NCBI GenBank assembly: GCA_030950865.1
Contig: JAUZQR010000239.1
Location: forward strand, 1-8,642
Origin: Mariprofundaceae bacterium
GTDB taxonomy: Bacteria > Pseudomonadota > Zetaproteobacteria > Mariprofundales > Mariprofundaceae
Direction of reading: 5' to 3'
DNA length: 8,642 bases
Shown: positions 1 to 8,340 of the stretch, piece by piece
How positions within the stretch are numbered: position 1 is the stretch's first letter
Layout: every line of letters starts with the position of its first letter
Made by a program: the position numbers and the translations under genes
The notes under the pieces: model-generated
What the model was told of the DNA's origin: nothing
The model's database searches: none
Seen by the model: only the letters and a program-made list of their open reading frames with translations

Positions 1-1
1 A

Positions 2-2125
<2,124 letters not shown>

Positions 2126-2126
<1 letters not shown>

Positions 2127-2137
2127 CATTTAAATGT
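2126..2137. other. 12-bp perfect palindrome upstream of the rpoZ promoter
   Basis: ACATTTAAATGT is a perfect 12-base inverted repeat with no spacer. It begins at the last base of the gmk stop codon and ends 3 bases before the proposed -35 of the rpoZ promoter. The position would suit a dimeric regulator, but AT-rich palindromes of this length also arise by chance. No regulator can be named. Confidence 0.3.
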
Positions 2138-2140
2138 GAG

Positions 2141-2168
2141 TTGTTATGCTCGCCAAATATTATATGAT
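2141..2168 (+). promoter_or_regulatory. Probable sigma70-type promoter for rpoZ-spoT-ridA
   Basis: TTGTTA (2141-2146, 4 of 6 to TTGACA) and TATGAT (2163-2168, 5 of 6 to TATAAT) are separated by 16 bases in the 65-base gap between gmk and rpoZ. Initiation near 2175 would leave a leader of about 17 bases containing the ribosome binding site GAAGAGG (2177-2183), which is 8 bases before the rpoZ ATG. It would let rpoZ and spoT be transcribed apart from gmk. Read-through from gmk is also possible, because no terminator is visible between the two genes. Confidence 0.6.
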
Positions 2169-2191
2169 TTATCCTTGAAGAGGTTTTTGTT

Positions 2192-2443
2192 ATGGCTCGT
2201 GTAACTGTAGAAGATTGTGTTCGTTATTACCCTAATCGTTTTGAAATGGTTGTGTTGGCATCCAAGCGTGCCCGTCAGGTGTTGAATGGTTTGCCATTGC
2301 TTTTGGATGATGCAGGGCACAAACCAGCAGTTCAGGCATTGCGTGAAATGGGTGAAGGTCATGTGTCATGGGAATTATTGTTTGATATGGATGAGCAAGA
2401 AAAGCTTCGTTTGCAGGGTGCTGCTGAGGAAGAAATCGAATAA
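2192..2443 (+). CDS. rpoZ: DNA-directed RNA polymerase omega subunit
   Basis: Omega, 83 residues, wraps the C-terminal tail of the beta' subunit and helps core polymerase assemble. The N-terminus [24 protein letters not shown] carries the family motif (MARVT-ED, then NRFEL-like NRFEMV followed by ASKRARQ). The acidic C-terminus (AAEEEIE) is typical. In E. coli the first residues of omega (the MARVT region) form, with beta', the so-called site 1 for ppGpp on RNA polymerase, and these residues are kept here. Its pairing with spoT, which makes and removes ppGpp, is the conserved rpoZ-spoT arrangement. The start is fixed by GAAGAGG 8 bases upstream and by family length (80-91 residues). Confidence 0.97.
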   Translation: MARVTVEDCVRYYPNRFEMVVLASKRARQVLNGLPLLLDDAGHKPAVQALREMGEGHVSWELLFDMDEQEKLRLQGAAEEEIE

Positions 2444-2492
2444 ATCAATTGAAGGCGGCTCGCATTTTTTTGTTTGGTAGTGATGAAGCATT

Positions 2493-4646
2493 ATGAGTCG
2501 TATTTTTGAAATTACAGAAAAAGTCGGTCGTTATGGTTCAAAGGCTGACATCGAATTACTTAATCGTGCTTATGTTTTTGCGGCACAGGCACATGCCGAG
2601 CAGCGCCGAAGTTCGGGCGAAATGTATATTACCCACCCGTTGGCAGTGGCGGATATTCTAGCCAGTCTCAAATTAGATGTAGCGACTGTTGTAACAGGTT
2701 TGTTGCACGATACCGTGGAAGACACGCATATCGGTCTTGATGATATTCGGGAACGCTTTGGCGAAGATATTGCTAAGTTGGTTGATGGCGTTACCAAGAT
2801 TGGTAAAATTCATTTCAATTCTTCTGAACACAAACAGGCTGAAAATTTCCGAAAAATGATTCTTGCAACGGCTCAAGATTTGCGTGTTTTACTCGTGAAG
2901 CTGGCGGATCGTATGCATAATATGCGCACACTTGGTTTTGTATCCAAAGAAAAAGCGCGAAGAATATCAGAAGAAACCATACAGATTCATGCACCGTTGG
3001 CACACCGTTTGGGCATTCACTGGATAAAGCAGGAAATGGAAGATATTGCTTTTTCGCATCTTGATTCAGAAGGATATGCGTTAGTCAAAGATAAGCTTAA
3101 AGATAAGCTGGAATTTTTACAGCAAACACAAGCTAATTTGGAGCATTTGTTGCAGGAGGCATTGAGTCGACAAGGCTTGCAAGCCACTGTGCAAGGCAGG
3201 ATGAAACACCTCTATAGCCTGCACCAAAAGATGCAACGTAAACATATAGATTTTGAAGAAATTTATGACATTGTAGCATTTCGCCTGATTGTGAAAGATG
3301 CAGCATCGTGTTATCAGGCATTGGGTCTGATTCATAGTTTATATAGACCTGTTCCTGGGCGTTTTAAAGATTACATAGCTCTACCAAAACCCAATGGTTA
3401 TCAATCCTTGCATACATCGGTGATTGGTCCTGAAAATCATCGTATTGAAGTTCAAATTCGCGCTGAATCCATGCATAGACATGCCGAAGATGGGGTGGCT
3501 GCACATTGGTTGTATAAAGACGATGCTGATGCGCTTGGGCAGCGTGAGTTTTTATGGTTAAGTCAGTTAACCGAATTATTACAAGAAGCAGAGAATCCCA
3601 ATGAATTGATGGAAAATGTGCGTCTGGATTTATTTGTACAAGAAGTATATGTGTTTAGTCGTGACGGCGATATTTATGCGCTACCACGTGGGGCGCGTCC
3701 TTTAGACTTTGCTTATGCAGTGCATACAGATATTGGACACCATAGTATTGGTGTGCGTATCAATGGTGAAATGCGAGATTTCCAAGCTAAATTGCACAAT
3801 GGTGATCAAATTGAGATTTTAACTAGCCCCGATCAAGAGCCTAGTAGTCAATGGTTGAAATATGTTAAAACACCCAAAGCACGTCAGGCTATTCGACATT
3901 ATTATCGTCGCCAAGAACGTGAAACGAGTATTCATATTGGTATGGATGTACTCAATGAAGTATTAACAGGTGAGCCGCCTATAGAGCTTTTAAAGGCGTT
4001 GAAGTGTGATAATCTTGAAGACTTACAAGAAAGACTTGGTAAGGGTGATATATCATTGGATATGTTACTGAAACAGCTTGCTGATGAAGATGTTTCGCAT
4101 GTTAAATTAAAAAGTATGCGGGCAAGCTATATGTATGGAGCCCATTGTTGTTACCCGATTCCTGGTGATTCGGTGCTGGGGCGTGTGGTTACAGGTAAGG
4201 GTATGGAGTTGCATTACCGTGATTGTAAGGAGTTATCTTCTTTGGCTAGTTACCGTTGGCTGGAAATAGATTGGCAAGCAGATAACAATTTATTGTACGC
4301 TACTGGTATTGAGGTGCGAGCAGAAAATCGTCGTGGTATGTTGGCTCAAGTGTCAGCCTGCATTGCCAAAGCCGAAGCCAATATTGATGATTTAAAACTG
4401 GATCAGCGGGCTGGTAAAATGACGGTGTTGCGCATACTTGTCAGTGTCCATGACCGCACACACTTAGCAACTGTTTTGAAGGTGTTGAAAGCGTTGGATG
4501 GTGTTATAACAGTAAAACGCCAAAATCAGGTTGGTTTAGGAAAAAATTATACGCATGGTATTGCTGATATGTTGCGTGGTATGGTCAATAGAGGTCGCCG
4601 TTCATTATTTAAGGCAAAAAACAAAACAAAAGGAAAGCATTCATGA
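2493..4646 (+). CDS. spoT: Bifunctional (p)ppGpp synthetase / hydrolase, long RelA-SpoT homologue
   Basis: Makes (p)ppGpp from ATP plus GTP/GDP and hydrolyses it back, setting the stringent-response level. The 717 residues show the standard order. The HD hydrolase (about 20-170) has its key residues present: H48 in THPL, H72-D73, E76-D77, D139 and N143. The synthetase (about 230-345) has D259 in YDIVAFR, the RFKD motif (290-293) of bifunctional enzymes rather than the ExDD of RelA-only synthetases, and E319 in EVQIR. TGS spans about 384-445, the helical and zinc-finger-like region (HCCYPIPGD, 551-559, and C578) follows, and ACT spans about 603-676. Both active sites therefore look intact. After ACT there is an unusually basic tail (RGRRSLFKAKNKTKGKHS). 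The start follows rpoZ by 49 bases with a weak ribosome binding site (GATGAAG). The stop overlaps ridA by 4 bases. Confidence 0.97.
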   Translation: MSRIFEITEKVGRYGSKADIELLNRAYVFAAQAHAEQRRSSGEMYITHPLAVADILASLKLDVATVVTGLLHDTVEDTHIGLDDIRERFGEDIAKLVDGVTKIGKIHFNSSEHKQAENFRKMILATAQDLRVLLVKLADRMHNMRTLGFVSKEKARRISEETIQIHAPLAHRLGIHWIKQEMEDIAFSHLDSEGYALVKDKLKDKLEFLQQTQANLEHLLQEALSRQGLQATVQGRMKHLYSLHQKMQRKHIDFEEIYDIVAFRLIVKDAASCYQALGLIHSLYRPVPGRFKDYIALPKPNGYQSLHTSVIGPENHRIEVQIRAESMHRHAEDGVAAHWLYKDDADALGQREFLWLSQLTELLQEAENPNELMENVRLDLFVQEVYVFSRDGDIYALPRGARPLDFAYAVHTDIGHHSIGVRINGEMRDFQAKLHNGDQIEILTSPDQEPSSQWLKYVKTPKARQAIRHYYRRQERETSIHIGMDVLNEVLTGEPPIELLKALKCDNLEDLQERLGKGDISLDMLLKQLADEDVSHVKLKSMRASYMYGAHCCYPIPGDSVLGRVVTGKGMELHYRDCKELSSLASYRWLEIDWQADNNLLYATGIEVRAENRRGMLAQVSACIAKAEANIDDLKLDQRAGKMTVLRILVSVHDRTHLATVLKVLKALDGVITVKRQNQVGLGKNYTHGIADMLRGMVNRGRRSLFKAKNKTKGKHS

Positions 4647-5026
4647 GTATTCAAGTGGTTCATTCAGAGTCAGCACCCAAGGCAGTTGGGCCCGATAGTC
4701 AGGCAACGGCACATGCAGGTATTTTATATGCTTCTGGGCAGATTGGACTTGACCCCAAGCTTGGCAAGATGGTCGCTGATGATGTTGAAGGGCAAGCAGA
4801 GCAGGTAACAAAGAATCTTACTGCGGTATTGCAAGAGGCAGGTGCAGGCATAGAAGATATTTTAAAAGTGAATATCTTTTTGGTGGATATGGCAGATTTC
4901 CCATTGGTGAATACTATTTATGCTGAATGGTTGGGTGAGCATAGACCTGCGCGTGCAACGGTTGCTGTTGCGGCTCTTCCTTTGGATGCAAAAGTAGAGA
5001 TGGATTTAATTGCACGTCTTGTTTAA
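4643..5026 (+). CDS. ridA: RidA-family reactive imine/enamine deaminase (YjgF/YER057c/UK114)
   Basis: Hydrolyses the reactive 2-aminoacrylate and other enamine/imine intermediates released by pyridoxal-phosphate enzymes such as threonine/serine dehydratases, giving the keto acid and ammonia. This protects PLP enzymes from damage. At 127 residues it has the usual length of the trimeric family. It shows YASGQIGLDP (29-38), QVTKNLTAVLQEAGA (54-68), KVNIFLVDM (75-83) and the signature RPARATVAVAALP (101-113). R104 corresponds to the arginine that holds the substrate carboxylate, and E119 is in the conserved KVEMDLIA stretch. The ribosome binding site AGGA (4631-4634) is 8 bases before the ATG, which lies in an ATGA overlap with the spoT stop. 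ridA directly after spoT is a known gammaproteobacterial arrangement. It occupies the place of trmH in the E. coli operon. Confidence 0.95.
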   Translation: MSIQVVHSESAPKAVGPDSQATAHAGILYASGQIGLDPKLGKMVADDVEGQAEQVTKNLTAVLQEAGAGIEDILKVNIFLVDMADFPLVNTIYAEWLGEHRPARATVAVAALPLDAKVEMDLIARLV

Positions 5027-5051
5027 TCAAGATTATATGAATTTAGAGCAT

Positions 5052-5079
5052 AAAAAAAGGCACCCAAAAGGTGCCTTTT
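5052..5079. terminator. Bidirectional rho-independent terminator between ridA and rpmB
   Basis: The stem AAAAGGCACC (5055-5064) pairs perfectly with GGTGCCTTTT (5070-5079) across the loop CAAAA. Read on the minus strand, the hairpin is followed by an unbroken run of T (complement of the A run 5052-5058), making a strong terminator for rpmB. On the plus strand only four T close the stem before AAG, so termination of the spoT-ridA transcript is probably weaker. It sits 25 bases after the ridA stop and 15 bases past the end of rpmB. Confidence 0.9.
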
Positions 5080-5094
5080 AAGAAAAAAGATGGT

Positions 5095-5286
5095 TTAAGC
5101 TGCTTTTGCAACCTTACCAGAACGTAGGCAACGTGTACAAACACGAACCTTCTTAACTTGACCAGAAATCAGTGCACGAACACTTTTCAGGTTAGGTAAA
5201 AAACGACGACGAGTCGTATTGTGAGCGTGACTCACATTATTGCCGCTCATAGGACCTTTTCCGCATACTTCACAACGCTTTGCCAT
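5095..5286 (-). CDS. rpmB: 50S ribosomal protein L28, zinc-ribbon (C+) form
   Basis: Protein of the large ribosomal subunit near the E site. The 63 residues read [20 protein letters not shown] onward, with [11 protein letters not shown] (23-33) and [15 protein letters not shown] (45-59). Cys5/Cys8 and Cys50/Cys53 form two CxxC pairs, the zinc-binding version of L28. The E. coli protein is about 78 residues and lacks the cysteine set. The frame opens 17 codons further upstream (to 5337), but the ATG at 5286 is the real start: it gives the universal MAKxC beginning and has GGAGG (complement of 5294-5298) 7 bases before it. It is convergent with ridA and divergent from the gene-poor region. No rpmG (L33), its frequent partner, follows, because a terminator comes directly after the stop. 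Confidence 0.96.
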   Translation of the reverse strand: MAKRCEVCGKGPMSGNNVSHAHNTTRRRFLPNLKSVRALISGQVKKVRVCTRCLRSGKVAKAA

Positions 5287-5293
5287 TACATAA

Positions 5294-5338
5294 CCTCCGT
5301 CAAACGCGGCGCACTTTAGGGTATTGTTGCGCATCATA
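5294..5338 (-). promoter_or_regulatory. rpmB ribosome binding site and likely promoter -10
   Basis: On the minus strand the Shine-Dalgarno GGAGG (5294-5298) is an excellent match at 7 bases from the ATG and decides the rpmB start. TATGAT (complement of 5333-5338), 5 of 6 to the -10 consensus, lies about 35 bases further upstream. No good -35 is visible at 16-18 bases, only an AT-rich tract, so the promoter is tentative. The longer reading frame would start inside this -10 box, which also argues against the upstream start. Confidence 0.5.
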
Positions 5339-5550
5339 CAAGAAAAAAATAATGTAACTATTCAGCTCACCGCTGACTTGCCCGATACCCGTGTTAGAAA
5401 ATGCACATTTACAATAGCAAACTCCGCTTTTTAGCCTTGGTCTTGTACAAGTCAGCAGCAATCTGAACAGTCACATTGAATTCGCAAGTATACTGAATAG
5501 TTAATATATCAAAGTAGCAATATTGGCTTGCTTTGTAAGGCTTTGAGATG

Positions 5551-5832
5551 CTATATGGTTATATGAAGTTGTGTGCCAATAGCATGCATGATGTCCAGTG
5601 TTGCACGTATATTATAGGTGAGATAATCGTAATGTTGATTGTTTATCTGTGTGCTAGGTGGTGTGTTTATTTCTATGGGCTTAACATCAATAACGGGATT
5701 GCTTTTCACGTTTGTATCATTGCTTGCAAGTCCTTGCTTTAGGTTAAAGGACGTAGCTTCCTGCCGTGATGGTAAGAATTCAGCCCTTTGTGGGGGTTCG
5801 TATTTTAGACCTAGAGCCAACGTTAAACTCAT
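5551..5832 (-). CDS. Doubtful 93-residue hypothetical ORF, possibly a transposase-tail remnant
   Basis: I do not recognise this as an intact gene. The frame is open for 93 codons from an ATG at 5832. It is hydrophilic, has no membrane segment or signal peptide, and no ribosome binding site at proper distance: the nearest purine run, AAGAGAGG on the minus strand, ends about 16 bases before the ATG. The early stretch KYEPPQRAEFLPSRQEATSF resembles the low-complexity tail found after the zinc ribbon in some IS200/IS605 TnpB proteins, whose gene ends run through the element's terminal hairpin. The frame continues only 9 codons upstream of the ATG before a stop, so no TnpB domain is attached. The end, ATLDIMHAIGTQLHITI, has the hydrophobic pattern of the last helix and strand of some HTH antitoxins, but no HTH precedes it. 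It may simply be a random open frame. Confidence 0.22.
   Translation of the reverse strand: MSLTLALGLKYEPPQRAEFLPSRQEATSFNLKQGLASNDTNVKSNPVIDVKPIEINTPPSTQINNQHYDYLTYNIRATLDIMHAIGTQLHITI
5741..5785 (-). mobile_element. Possible relic of an IS200/IS605-type (tnpB) right end
   Basis: Read on the minus strand, this begins GCTGAATTCTTACC, passes an ATCAC loop and continues GGCAGGAAGCTACGTCC. That layout (GAATTC, a short stem-loop of the pattern YYxCC/GGxRR, then GAAGCTAYGTC) resembles the terminal hairpin and cleavage-proximal sequence of tnpB-carrying IS200/IS605 elements. The stem pairs 5760-5765 with 5771-5776 with one mismatch and one wobble pair. No tnpA, no tnpB catalytic domain and no left end are seen in the window, so at most a degraded end survives. 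The likeness is from memory of the family, not an alignment. Confidence 0.25.
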
Positions 5833-6047
5833 ATAATATTGGTCGTTACCTCTCTTATTATATTATTTCATCATTGTGCATGGGTATATTTTTCCCAAGC
5901 ACGGCACATTATTCCCCTAACCATGATGGTAGGGTACTTTCATGCAATGACATATATCACACTGAATCAATAGCTTACGTATTTTTCATCATTTCTCCTT
6001 GCTAACGGTATTCACGCTATGGCTATAACGTTGCATATAAAATGCCA

Positions 6048-6099
6048 TGACCTAAAAAATATATGGTCAAGGTCACTACTGTTCGATGAAAGTTCGATG
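6048..6099. repeat. Short repeats upstream of recG (TGACC/GGTCA set and GTTCGATG tandem)
   Basis: TGACCT (6048-6053) is the inverted complement of AGGTCA (6070-6075), and a further GGTCA stands at 6065-6069. They are followed by two exact copies of GTTCGATG (6081-6088 and 6092-6099) at an 11-base period, about one helical turn. They could be operator half-sites for a regulator of recG or of a lost gene. No factor can be named, and short repeats like these may be fortuitous. Confidence 0.35.
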
Positions 6100-6136
6100 C
6101 TTTGTTTCCAATTCATTTATACCACAAAGGTTTTCT

Positions 6137-6164
6137 GGATGCCTGATTAAGTCGGGCATGACGA
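6137..6164. repeat. REP-like dispersed palindrome
   Basis: GGATGCCTGATTAAGTCGGGCATGACGA contains ATGCCTGA (6139-6146) pairing with TCGGGCAT (6152-6159) across TTAAG, with one G-T wobble. The outer frame, GGAT-stem-ATGACGA, is the layout of the short extragenic palindromes (GGAT(T/G)CCC...GGGAATGACG type) scattered between genes in many proteobacteria. A weaker GACGA/TCGTC pair (6160-6164/6175-6179) follows. It lies about 100 bases upstream of recG and has no T-run, so it is not a normal terminator. Confidence 0.5.
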
Positions 6165-6262
6165 TATGTGACTTTCGTCGGACACGAGGGGGTCAATGTT
6201 TTAAATGACTTGAGTGTGTGTGTTTTTCAGGACAAAATAACGGCGTGTACTCATTATTATTT

Positions 6263-8260
6263 ATGCCTTTGAATAAGCTTTCAGGTGTTGGTCCTGCGTT
6301 AGAAAAACGTTTGGCTGCGCGTGATGTAAATACATTGGGAGATTTACTTTTTCATCTGCCGCGTGCTTACATAGATGATCGCCAGATTCATCCGATTGCC
6401 TCGTTAAAAGAAGGTGTGGAAACCCGTATTCAAGGGCGCATTGTGCGTAAGAGTTCGCATGGCTTTGGGCGGAAAAAACAGGTTTCGATTATTTTAGCCG
6501 ATGAAACAGGTCAAATAGCCCTAAATTTCTTTCATGCCGCTTATATGATGCGCGATGCTCGTTTACAGGAAGGTCGAGATATTTCAGTACGTGGCACAGC
6601 GAAATTTTGGCGACAGCAATGCCAGATGGTACACCCCGACTGGTGTGTGGCAGAGCAGTTTGTTGCCAGTGTGCGACCAGTGTATGGCAGCGTGGCAGGT
6701 TTGAGCGGTAAGCGTTTGGGAGGCTTTATTGAGCAAATCTTGGCAATGCTTCCAAGCACGTCGATAAGCCCGCTTGATGATGTGACGAACATGGTGTTAC
6801 GAGAGGCATTATGCACAGTGCATCAGCCCAAAGAACTTGATGAAGGGCATTTAACAAAAGCATTGCAGCGTTTGAAATCAGAAGAGTTATTGGTTTATTT
6901 AAAGTTAATGCAAGCGCAACGACGTACAGCGGTATGTAAAGCAGCGAAGATGGATAAACATCGGATGAGTCAAAAACTTATGGCTTTGTTACCCTTTGAT
7001 TTAACCCAAGGTCAGCAAAAAGCATGGCAGGATATTCAAAGCGATTTAGCATCAGGACAACGTATGCACCGCTTGGTGCAGGGTGATGTGGGTGCAGGCA
7101 AAACATGGGTTGCGGCACTGGCGATTGTCACGGTGATTGAGCATGGTTTACAAACCGCTCTTATGGCTCCGACGGAAGTATTGGCAACACAACACCATCA
7201 AACATTATCAGAGCTTCTTCAACCTATGGGTATAGAAGTATATCTATTAACAGGAAGTACCAAAGCTGTAGCACGTCGAAACATATTGGCTGGTTTAGCG
7301 GATGGTTCGGTCAAGTGTGTGGTAGGCACGCATGCGCTGATTTCAGATGATGTTATTTATACAAATTTGGGTTTGGCGATTGTGGATGAGCAACACCGCT
7401 TTGGTGTAAAACAACGCTGGGCTTTGACTGAGAAGAAAGTTGAAGGTTCTGCGGCAGTGCATTTATTGGGCATGACTGCCACTCCGATTCCGCGTTCATT
7501 GGCAATGTCGGTGTATGGTGATATGGATTTAACGGTGATGCGTGGCATGCCTATTGGCAGAAAGCCTGTGGATACACGGGTATTAAAATCGAACTCTTTA
7601 TCGCAGTTGGCAGCAGGCATGCAACGTTTATTGGATGCAGGAGGTCATATTTATTGGATTGTACCGCGTATTGATGAGGGGTTGGATGACGATGATATGG
7701 GTATATCCGTTGCAGAGCGTGTTGATGTGTTGCAACAACACTTTCCTAAAGCAGGTGTTTTGGGTCTGCATGGACGTATGAAAAGCAAAGATAAACAACA
7801 GGTTTTGGATGCTTTTACGCAAGGATCTTGTCGCTTGCTTGTTTCAACCACCGTTGTTGAAGTGGGCGTAAATGTTGCAGAGGCTAGGTTAATCGTGATT
7901 GATCAAGCAGATCACTATGGATTGGCACAATTGCATCAACTTCGTGGGCGTGTTGGGCGTTCAAATGAGCAGGGTTATTGCATCTTGCTGCCAGATAAAG
8001 ATACCTCAGAAACAGGTTTGCAGCGTTTGGAGATGATGGTGAAAAGTCATGATGGATTAGAATTAGCTGAAAAAGATTTACAGTTGCGTGGCTCTGGTGA
8101 CGCTATTGGTACACGTCAAAGTGGTGATGCAGGGTTTCGTTTGTTAGACCTTTCGCAAGATATGGTATGGGTGCAACAATGGCATGAGCAGCTGCCTAGT
8201 TTTGAACTAACCGATGCCATGATTCAATTTTGGCGACCCTTGGCAGATAGCGTGGATTGA
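6263..8260 (+). CDS. recG: ATP-dependent DNA helicase RecG
   Basis: Superfamily 2 double-strand DNA translocase that regresses stalled replication forks and remodels branched recombination intermediates. Counting from the ATG at 6263 (665 residues), the N-terminal helix-hairpin region (LSGVGPAL, 6-13) leads to the OB-fold wedge domain (about 52-130). The helicase core has Walker A GDVGAGKT (274-281), motif Ia MAPTEVLATQH (301-311), DEQHRFG (375-381), TATP (405-408), HGRM (503-506), STTVVEVGVNV (528-538) and QLRGRVGRS (559-567). The RecG-specific translocation motif follows as LRGSGDAIGTRQSG (608-621). All key motifs are intact. The start is uncertain: the frame extends to GTG 6218 and GTG 6245, and none has a strong ribosome binding site. 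AGGA (6229-6232) lies 12 bases before GTG 6245. ATG 6263 puts PLNKLSGVG next to the start; E. coli has about nine residues before the equivalent. The gene is monocistronic here, with no visible terminator after it. Confidence 0.95.
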   Translation: MPLNKLSGVGPALEKRLAARDVNTLGDLLFHLPRAYIDDRQIHPIASLKEGVETRIQGRIVRKSSHGFGRKKQVSIILADETGQIALNFFHAAYMMRDARLQEGRDISVRGTAKFWRQQCQMVHPDWCVAEQFVASVRPVYGSVAGLSGKRLGGFIEQILAMLPSTSISPLDDVTNMVLREALCTVHQPKELDEGHLTKALQRLKSEELLVYLKLMQAQRRTAVCKAAKMDKHRMSQKLMALLPFDLTQGQQKAWQDIQSDLASGQRMHRLVQGDVGAGKTWVAALAIVTVIEHGLQTALMAPTEVLATQHHQTLSELLQPMGIEVYLLTGSTKAVARRNILAGLADGSVKCVVGTHALISDDVIYTNLGLAIVDEQHRFGVKQRWALTEKKVEGSAAVHLLGMTATPIPRSLAMSVYGDMDLTVMRGMPIGRKPVDTRVLKSNSLSQLAAGMQRLLDAGGHIYWIVPRIDEGLDDDDMGISVAERVDVLQQHFPKAGVLGLHGRMKSKDKQQVLDAFTQGSCRLLVSTTVVEVGVNVAEARLIVIDQADHYGLAQLHQLRGRVGRSNEQGYCILLPDKDTSETGLQRLEMMVKSHDGLELAEKDLQLRGSGDAIGTRQSGDAGFRLLDLSQDMVWVQQWHEQLPSFELTDAMIQFWRPLADSVD

Positions 8261-8307
8261 TTTTGATTGTTTTGTAACGAATTTAAAAAATAAATGTAAA
8301 AAAATAT

Positions 8308-8334
8308 TAAAGTCCAGATAACACTCGTCGATAC
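8308..8334 (+). promoter_or_regulatory. Sigma28 (FliA) promoter of the flagellin gene
   Basis: TAAAGTCC (8308-8315), an 11-base spacer and GTCGATAC (8327-8334) match the sigma28 consensus TAAAGTTT-N11-GCCGATAA at 6 of 8 and 6 of 8 positions with the exact spacing. Initiation would be near 8341, giving a leader of about 97 bases before the flagellin ATG. Flagellin genes are the classical late, FliA-dependent class, so position and sequence agree. Confidence 0.88.
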
Positions 8335-8340
8335 ATAACT

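Larger units (their letters stand above)
5340..6262. other. Gene-poor intergenic region between rpmB and recG
   Basis: More than 900 bases lie between two housekeeping genes that point away from each other. No reading frame here has a convincing start, ribosome binding site and recognisable domain together. No tRNA or rRNA, and no CRISPR-like spaced repeat, is seen by eye. What can be pointed to: a doubtful minus-strand ORF (5551-5832) with a possible transposon-end relic, short direct repeats at 6065-6099, a palindromic dispersed-type repeat at 6137-6164, and a possible -10 (TATAAA, 6036-6041) without a proper -35. The recG promoter must lie in or near its right part, but I cannot place it. 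The region looks like degraded accessory DNA. Confidence 0.7.

Noticed and set aside
2455..2471. GCG-GCT-CGC followed by seven T between rpoZ and spoT, resembling a terminator.
   Set aside because: The stem is only 3 bp, too weak to terminate. The genes are co-transcribed in related bacteria.
5287..5337. Longer L28 reading frame with 17 extra N-terminal codons (80 residues).
   Set aside because: The internal ATG at 5286 has a strong GGAGG and gives the standard MAKxC start. The longer start lies in the probable -10 box.
5442..5451. 10-base palindrome CTTGTACAAG in the rpmB-recG gap.
   Set aside because: Short, isolated and not placed at a recognisable promoter; compatible with chance.
5409..5610. 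A minus-strand open stretch of about 66 codons ending in a Lys-rich tail (LYKTKAKKRSLLL).
   Set aside because: It has no ATG or well-placed start with a ribosome binding site and no family resemblance, so it is probably a chance open frame.
5548..6005. Plus-strand frames of 64-79 codons (5548-5742, 5639-5836, 5766-6005).
   Set aside because: They overlap one another and the minus-strand frame, have odd cysteine/isoleucine-rich composition, no good ribosome binding site and no recognisable motif.
8261..8307. AT-rich stretch after recG as a terminator.
   Set aside because: No GC-containing stem precedes the T-rich or A-rich runs.
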